A stretch of DNA of 61,854 nucleotides from Arthrobacter mangrovi. Its GTDB lineage: Bacteria; Actinomycetota; Actinomycetes; Actinomycetales; Micrococcaceae. Within the stretch, counting starts at the first letter, position 1. Each line of letters starts with the position of its first letter. The stretch lies in the NCBI RefSeq assembly GCF_026011795.1, contig NZ_BRVS01000023.1, forward strand, positions 1-61,854. Reading direction: 5' to 3'. A program made the position numbers and the translations under genes. Below, piece after piece: positions 57,711 through 61,854 of this stretch. The notes under the pieces are model-generated. The model searched no databases and had not been told where the DNA came from. It saw only the letters and a list, made by a program, of their open reading frames with translations.

Positions 57711-60218
57711 TTAACCTGCCGCCGTGACGGTGCCCCGGTTGCCGTCCACCCTGACGTGCTGCCCGTCGTACAGCACGGCGGTGCCGTTGCCGGTCCCCAT
57801 CACCGCAGGGATGCCGTACTCGCGCGCCACGATCGCCGCGTGCGACCCGAGGCCGCCCAGGTCCACCACCACCGCCGCCGCCCGCCGGAACAACGGCGTC
57901 CACGACGGGTTGGTGTACGGACAGACCAGGATCTCTCCGCTGTCCAGGAGGCCGAATTCCTCCGGTCCCCGGACCAGCCGCACCCGTCCGGCCGCCTGGC
58001 CGCGGCTCGCGCCGGTCCCGGTCACCAGGACTCCCGGCGGCGGGGTGCGGCGGGCGAACAGGACCGCCGGGTCCAGCAACGGCACGCCCTGCAGCTCGCG
58101 GCGCTTCGCCGCCCGCGCCCGCACCACCGCCCGGTAACGCTCCGCTACCGCCGGCGGCAGCGCGCCGCCGTCGTCCGCCTGCCGGACCAGCTCTCCCAGC
58201 TCACCGAACCGCAGGTGGTACACCTCGGCGGGCTCCGCCAGCACGCCTGCACGGGCCAGGCGGCGGCCGAGCTCGCTGTACGCCCGCCGCAGCACCGGCA
58301 GCACCATGGTGGCGTAGAAGTGCGTATTCTCCCGGAACGCGATGCCGCACCTCGCCTCCGCCACCGCGCGCTGGACGGCGCGGCGCAGCGGGGCGAACCG
58401 CAGCGCGGGGTGGCGCCACAGCCTGGCCATCGCTTCCCCCGACTGGTCGCGCGCTGCGGGACGCTCGCCGAGCATGGAACGCACCAGGCCCAGCACCACC
58501 TCCGGTGCCTCGGCCCAGGTCGGCGCGCTGCTGAGCACGATGCTCACGGTCTCGCGGTGCCCGTACTCGGCCAGGAACGCGTCGAGGGCCTCCCGGACGC
58601 CGGCAAAATCCGGGTCCCGCCGCAGCCGGACCAGCAGCTCAGCCGGCCCGAGTCCGCGGAAAGCGCGCGCCAGGTCCGGTCGGGCGTTCACCTGCTCGGC
58701 CAGCGCCTCCAGCCCGCGGTTGGCCTGGCTGGTGCGGGTCTCGGCGCCGGCGATCAGCGCGGGTCCGAGCCGTCCGGCGCCGAGCAGGGCCAGCAGCAGC
58801 CGCAGCTTCCCCAGCGGCAGGAAGGCGGACGGCAGGTAGGACACCCGCAGCCCGGTAATCAGCGACATCGCCGACAGTGCGTCCTCCGCCGCGCCCAGCA
58901 CGGCCCGCACCGGCAGTTCGGACAGGTCCGCGGCACGCAGCCGCCCGACCTCGGCCAGGAAAGCCGCAAACCGCGGGTCCTCGGTCCAAAGCGCCGCATC
59001 GAACCGGCGGGCGCGGCGCAGCACGGACAGCGGCGCCGCCAGCATGCGCAGCGTGGGCCGGGGCAGCGGCAGGATCAGCTGCACCACCACGCCGTCCTCC
59101 TCCGGCAGGAGCCGCGGGAGCGGCGGAAACCGCGCGCCGACGCTGCCGGCCATCCGCTCCAGCATCGCCCCGATCCCGTGCTGCATCCAGCCCGACACAT
59201 CCAACGGGTACGGCCGCTGCTGGAACATCTCGAGGAAGAAGGGCCCCACCAGCCGCTGCAGGCGGTTCAGCCGCGGCGGCTCCGGCGGCAGCGCGGTCAT
59301 GGGCCGGGCCTGCAACACATAGAGCCTGCCCGCCGCCAGGGCCCACTCGATGTCCTGCGGGCGCTTGAAGAGCTCCTGCACGCGCCCGCCGAGGTCGGCC
59401 AGCCCGGCCAGTTGCTCGGGACCCAGCACCGCCCCGCCGTGCCCCGGCGTGAACCGCCGCAGCGCGCCGTTGACGTCCAGCACGTATTGGTCCGGCGTGA
59501 GCGCTCCGGAGACGACGGCCTCCCCGAGCCCGGCCGCCGCCTCCACGACCAGCTCGCCCCGCTTTCCGGTGAGGGGATTCGCCGTGAACAGGACGCCCGC
59601 GGCCTCCGCCGGCACCATGCGTTGGATTACGACGGCGATGCCCACCTGGTGCGGGTCGATCGCGTTCCGGGCCCGGTAGGCCATGGCCCGGTCGGTCCAG
59701 AGCGAGGCCCAGCACCTGGCCACGGCCCGGAGTACGGCCTGCTCGCCGTCGACGTCGAGGAAGGTGTCCTGCTGGCCGGCGAAGGCAGCCCCGGGCAGGT
59801 CCTCCGCCGTCGCACTGGAGCGCACCGCCACCGGGCCACCGCCCAGTTCCCGGTAGGCGGCGGCAATCGCGGCGCGGAGCCGGTCGGGCATTCCCGCGCC
59901 GGCGACAAGATCGCGGAGCGCGGCCCCATCCAGGCCGGCGACCGGTTGCCCCGCCGGACCGGCAGCCGTCCCGTCCGCCCAGGGATCTTCCGTCCCCGGC
60001 GGGCCTGGTGGTTCGCCGGCCTCCAGCAGACGCGCCAGTTCGCCGCCCAGCCCGGTCTCTTCGAGCAGCAGCCGGTAGGCGGCGGTGGTGACGACGAAGC
60101 CCGGTGGCACCGGGAAACCGGCGCGCACCAGCTCCCCGAGGTTGGCCCCCTTGCCGCCCGCGGCCGCCACGTCCGCCGCTCCGGACTCCAGCAGCGGCGC
60201 CGTCAGCTCCTCACGCAT
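57711..60218 (-). CDS. PEP-synthase/rifampin-phosphotransferase-like dikinase
   Basis: 835 residues. ATP-binding domain (about 1-315): GGKGANLGEL with Lys23, VAVRSSATAEDLPGAAFAGQ, VLFTANPLTG and EWALAAGRLYVLQARPM. A long, poorly conserved middle (about 315-715) follows. The swivelling phosphohistidine domain is at the very C terminus, with His793 in GLGSHAAIVAREYGIPAV. The PEP/pyruvate TIM barrel of true PEP synthase is missing; this order and length match rifampin phosphotransferase-type enzymes, which phosphorylate a small molecule with the beta-phosphate of ATP. The actual acceptor is unknown. ATG 60218 with GGAAGGAG; it overlaps the exporter gene by 8 nt. Confidence 0.85.
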   Translation of the reverse strand: MREELTAPLLESGAADVAAAGGKGANLGELVRAGFPVPPGFVVTTAAYRLLLEETGLGGELARLLEAGEPPGPPGTEDPWADGTAAGPAGQPVAGLDGAALRDLVAGAGMPDRLRAAIAAAYRELGGGPVAVRSSATAEDLPGAAFAGQQDTFLDVDGEQAVLRAVARCWASLWTDRAMAYRARNAIDPHQVGIAVVIQRMVPAEAAGVLFTANPLTGKRGELVVEAAAGLGEAVVSGALTPDQYVLDVNGALRRFTPGHGGAVLGPEQLAGLADLGGRVQELFKRPQDIEWALAAGRLYVLQARPMTALPPEPPRLNRLQRLVGPFFLEMFQQRPYPLDVSGWMQHGIGAMLERMAGSVGARFPPLPRLLPEEDGVVVQLILPLPRPTLRMLAAPLSVLRRARRFDAALWTEDPRFAAFLAEVGRLRAADLSELPVRAVLGAAEDALSAMSLITGLRVSYLPSAFLPLGKLRLLLALLGAGRLGPALIAGAETRTSQANRGLEALAEQVNARPDLARAFRGLGPAELLVRLRRDPDFAGVREALDAFLAEYGHRETVSIVLSSAPTWAEAPEVVLGLVRSMLGERPAARDQSGEAMARLWRHPALRFAPLRRAVQRAVAEARCGIAFRENTHFYATMVLPVLRRAYSELGRRLARAGVLAEPAEVYHLRFGELGELVRQADDGGALPPAVAERYRAVVRARAAKRRELQGVPLLDPAVLFARRTPPPGVLVTGTGASRGQAAGRVRLVRGPEEFGLLDSGEILVCPYTNPSWTPLFRRAAAVVVDLGGLGSHAAIVAREYGIPAVMGTGNGTAVLYDGQHVRVDGNRGTVTAAG

Positions 60219-61749
60219 CGGCGGCTCCTTCCGGCGGCGGAACCTCCGCATACGCAGTGGTCCGGAGCCGGCGCTCGGGCAGGAGCAGCGCCAGCACGAA
60301 GGCCACCGCAAGGATCGCGCCGGTGTAGCCGAACAACGGAGGTACGGCATCGGCGAAAGCCGCCGCCACCGCGGCCCGGTCCGGGGCCGGCAGCTGCGCC
60401 AGAAGCTCCGGCGTGACCGAGTCCAGCCGGCCGCCGAGGCCCGCTGCCACCGCGTCGGGCAGCGCGGCATTGAACCGCAGCGTGATCAGCGTCCCCAGGA
60501 TGGCGACGCCGACGGCGGCCCCGATCTGCCGCAGGAAGGTCACCGTGGAAGTGGCCGCGCCGAGGTCCGCCCGGGGGACGGTGTTCTGCACCACGAGGAC
60601 CATGACCTGCATGACCAGCCCAAGACCGAGGCCGATCAGCGCAACCGACAGCAGGACCCGGGCAAGGCTGTTGCCGGGCCGTACCCCGGCGAAGACCAGC
60701 ATTCCGCCCGCGGCCACCAGCGTGCCGGCGATCGGGAAGATTTTATAGCGCCCCGTGCGCGTGATCAGCAGCCCGGACACGACGACCGCGAGCAGGACCG
60801 CCAGCATGAGCACGAGCAGCAGGCTCCCCGACACCGTCGCCGACATCCCCATGCCGACCTGCAGGAAGGCCGGCAGATAGCTGACGGCGCCGAACATGGT
60901 GAACCCGACCAGCGCGCTGATGGCCACCGGGATCGCGAACCCGCGCTCCCGGAAAAGGACCAGCGGGACGATCGGATCCGCGGCCCGGCGGGACGAGGCC
61001 AGCCAACCGGCCGTCCCGGCCGCCGCCAGCACGGCCAGCACCGGTGCGAGCCAGGCAGGACCGCGGTAGCTCCCCGTGCTGCAGAGCAGGACAAAGGCGA
61101 CGATGGCCAGCGTCAACAGCGCGGCACCCAGGAAATCGATGTTCCGGCCGCGCGGAGCCGCCGGCAGGTGCAGGGTCAGCGAGACCAAGAGCAGCGCCGC
61201 GAGGCCCAGCGGCAGGTAGGCGTAGAAGATCCAGCGCCAGGAGAGCAGGTCCACGGCGGCGCCGCCGGCCAGCGGCCCCGCCACCGCGGCGGCGATGTAG
61301 GCCGAGCCGACCACGGCCAGGAACCGGCCCCGCTCCCGCGGGCTGACCAGCTCGCCGATCACGGCCTGCACCCCGATCATCAGTCCGCCGCCACCGATTC
61401 CCTGGATGGCCCGGAAGGCGATCAGTTCCGGGATGCTCCGGGCGAGCGGACAGAGGACAGCGCCGGCCAGGAACACCACCAGTGCCGCCTGCAGCACCCG
61501 CTTGCGGCCGTAGGCGTCGCCGAGCTTGCCCGCGAGGGGCATTGCGGCGGTCGCAGCGACGAGGTAGCCGGTGATGATCGCGGACATCCGGTCGAGCCCG
61601 CCGAGGTCCCCCGCGACGGCTGGCAGCGCGGCCGCCATGATGGTCTGGTCGAGGGCCGCCAGGAACATGACGGCCAAAAGCCCCGGCAGGGCCCGCCGCA
61701 GCGCCGGTGGCACCGCGATGCTGCGGCCAGGGCCCGCGTTGGCCTTCAT
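60211..61749 (-). CDS. MFS multidrug exporter (DHA2, 14 helices)
   Basis: 512 residues with about 14 membrane segments. Motif A-like GKLGDAYGRKRVLQ, motif B-like FRAIQGIGGGGLM and the D1 motif LDQTIMAAALP are those of drug:H+ antiporters of the DHA2/EmrB group. The last residues are Pro/Glu-rich. ATG 61749 with GAGGCGAAG-type Shine-Dalgarno. First gene of a two-gene operon; its stop lies inside the start region of the dikinase gene, so both are made together. Confidence 0.92.
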   Translation of the reverse strand: MKANAGPGRSIAVPPALRRALPGLLAVMFLAALDQTIMAAALPAVAGDLGGLDRMSAIITGYLVAATAAMPLAGKLGDAYGRKRVLQAALVVFLAGAVLCPLARSIPELIAFRAIQGIGGGGLMIGVQAVIGELVSPRERGRFLAVVGSAYIAAAVAGPLAGGAAVDLLSWRWIFYAYLPLGLAALLLVSLTLHLPAAPRGRNIDFLGAALLTLAIVAFVLLCSTGSYRGPAWLAPVLAVLAAAGTAGWLASSRRAADPIVPLVLFRERGFAIPVAISALVGFTMFGAVSYLPAFLQVGMGMSATVSGSLLLVLMLAVLLAVVVSGLLITRTGRYKIFPIAGTLVAAGGMLVFAGVRPGNSLARVLLSVALIGLGLGLVMQVMVLVVQNTVPRADLGAATSTVTFLRQIGAAVGVAILGTLITLRFNAALPDAVAAGLGGRLDSVTPELLAQLPAPDRAAVAAAFADAVPPLFGYTGAILAVAFVLALLLPERRLRTTAYAEVPPPEGAADA

Positions 61750-61768
61750 GCGCTTCGCCTCGGCTTCG

Positions 61769-61783
61769 GGAACGGGTGGTTCC
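61769..61783. promoter_or_regulatory. Palindromic operator candidate at the exporter promoter
   Basis: GGAAC-GGGTG-GTTCC, positioned where transcription from the promoter at 61787-61815 should begin. This is a typical place for a repressor, but no regulator gene is in view at this edge. Confidence 0.5.
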
Positions 61784-61786
61784 TAC

Positions 61787-61815
61787 AAGCTACGCCGGCT
61801 CCCGGAGGGGCTCAA
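61787..61815 (-). promoter_or_regulatory. SigA-type promoter of the exporter-dikinase operon
   Basis: On the minus strand TTGAGC (61810-61815), 17 nt, TAGCTT (61787-61792). The predicted start of transcription is about 61780, some 30 nt before the ATG. Confidence 0.6.
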
Positions 61816-61854
61816 GGAACCCGGACAGATCAACAGACAAGGAGGGGACCCCCG

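Noticed and set aside
57066-60416. A 1116-codon plus-strand frame across hmp and the dikinase
   Set aside because: It is out of frame with hmp and antisense to the dikinase, with low-complexity Arg/Gln/Ala composition and no motif.
61750-61854. Rifamycin-associated element upstream of the exporter-dikinase operon
   Set aside because: The typical GC-rich 19-bp palindrome was looked for and not found; only GGAAC-GGGTG-GTTCC is present.

Overview
The window comes from a high-GC actinobacterium, most likely Arthrobacter sensu lato (Micrococcaceae). The basis is the partial rrn operon with an Arthrobacter-like 16S sequence, the actinobacterial marker genes (carD, glgE/treS/maltokinase, senX3-regX3, bpa, DUF3618 and DUF2516 families), the many GTG starts, and the family assignments of almost every gene. 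It reads as ordinary chromosome: no transposase, integrase, phage module or CRISPR array was found.

Layout. (1) 1-2.1 kb: 16S rRNA on the minus strand, with its leader and two clear tandem promoters; 23S and 5S lie outside the left edge. (2) 2.1-12.4 kb: storage glucan locus. A minus-strand operon glgE-treS-maltokinase::glgB has overlapping start/stop codons, and the last gene is a fusion of maltokinase and branching enzyme. glgP is divergent. (3) 12.5-14.9 kb: a compact three-gene operon (haem-oxygenase-like diiron protein, family 2 glycosyltransferase, CDGSH iron-sulfur protein) that looks like a small uncharacterised biosynthetic or redox cassette. (4) 15.0-18.1 kb: membrane/envelope stress-type operon (YihY/BrkB, Ala/Lys/Glu-rich LEA-like protein, YqjE-like holin-family protein, DUF3618). 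(5) 18.1-24.7 kb: glgX-rlmB-cysS-ispF-ispD-carD, all minus strand, with a terminator after carD. (6) 24.9-31.6 kb: lipoprotein, regX3-senX3 divergent from phoU with a PHO-box-like direct repeat between them, gpmA, a methyltransferase, a DUF2516 protein and a cystathionine gamma-synthase-like enzyme. (7) 31.7-35.3 kb: tmk-holB, secreted S33 peptidase lipoprotein, tRNA-Thr. (8) 35.5-40.7 kb: SCO4226-like small protein, bacterial proteasome activator bpa with a downstream unknown gene, cstA-ybdD, quinone oxidoreductase. (9) 40.8-49.2 kb: tRNA-Ser(UGA), VOC protein, a sortase-anchored 5'-nucleotidase and a secreted nuclease (extracellular DNA/nucleotide scavenging), and an FAD/NAD(P)-binding protein. 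(10) 49.4-57.6 kb: prolyl oligopeptidase, tRNA-Ser(GCU), RecQ with a phosphoribosyltransferase-like tail, manB plus a coupled unknown gene, nsrR-like regulator and hmp. (11) 57.7-61.8 kb: an 835-residue rifampin-phosphotransferase-like dikinase translationally coupled to a DHA2 MFS exporter behind an operator-like palindrome.

Functional links. The glgE/treS/mak/glgB set builds alpha-glucan from trehalose via maltose-1-phosphate, and glgP and glgX take glucan apart. senX3/regX3/phoU and the nuclease/5'-nucleotidase pair suggest a phosphate-starvation theme. NsrR-hmp is nitric-oxide defence. At least fourteen genes have a TANNNT -10 element 6-8 nt before the start codon and no usable Shine-Dalgarno, which suggests widespread leaderless transcription. 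The most promising uncharacterised systems are the diiron/GT2/CDGSH operon and the dikinase/exporter pair.
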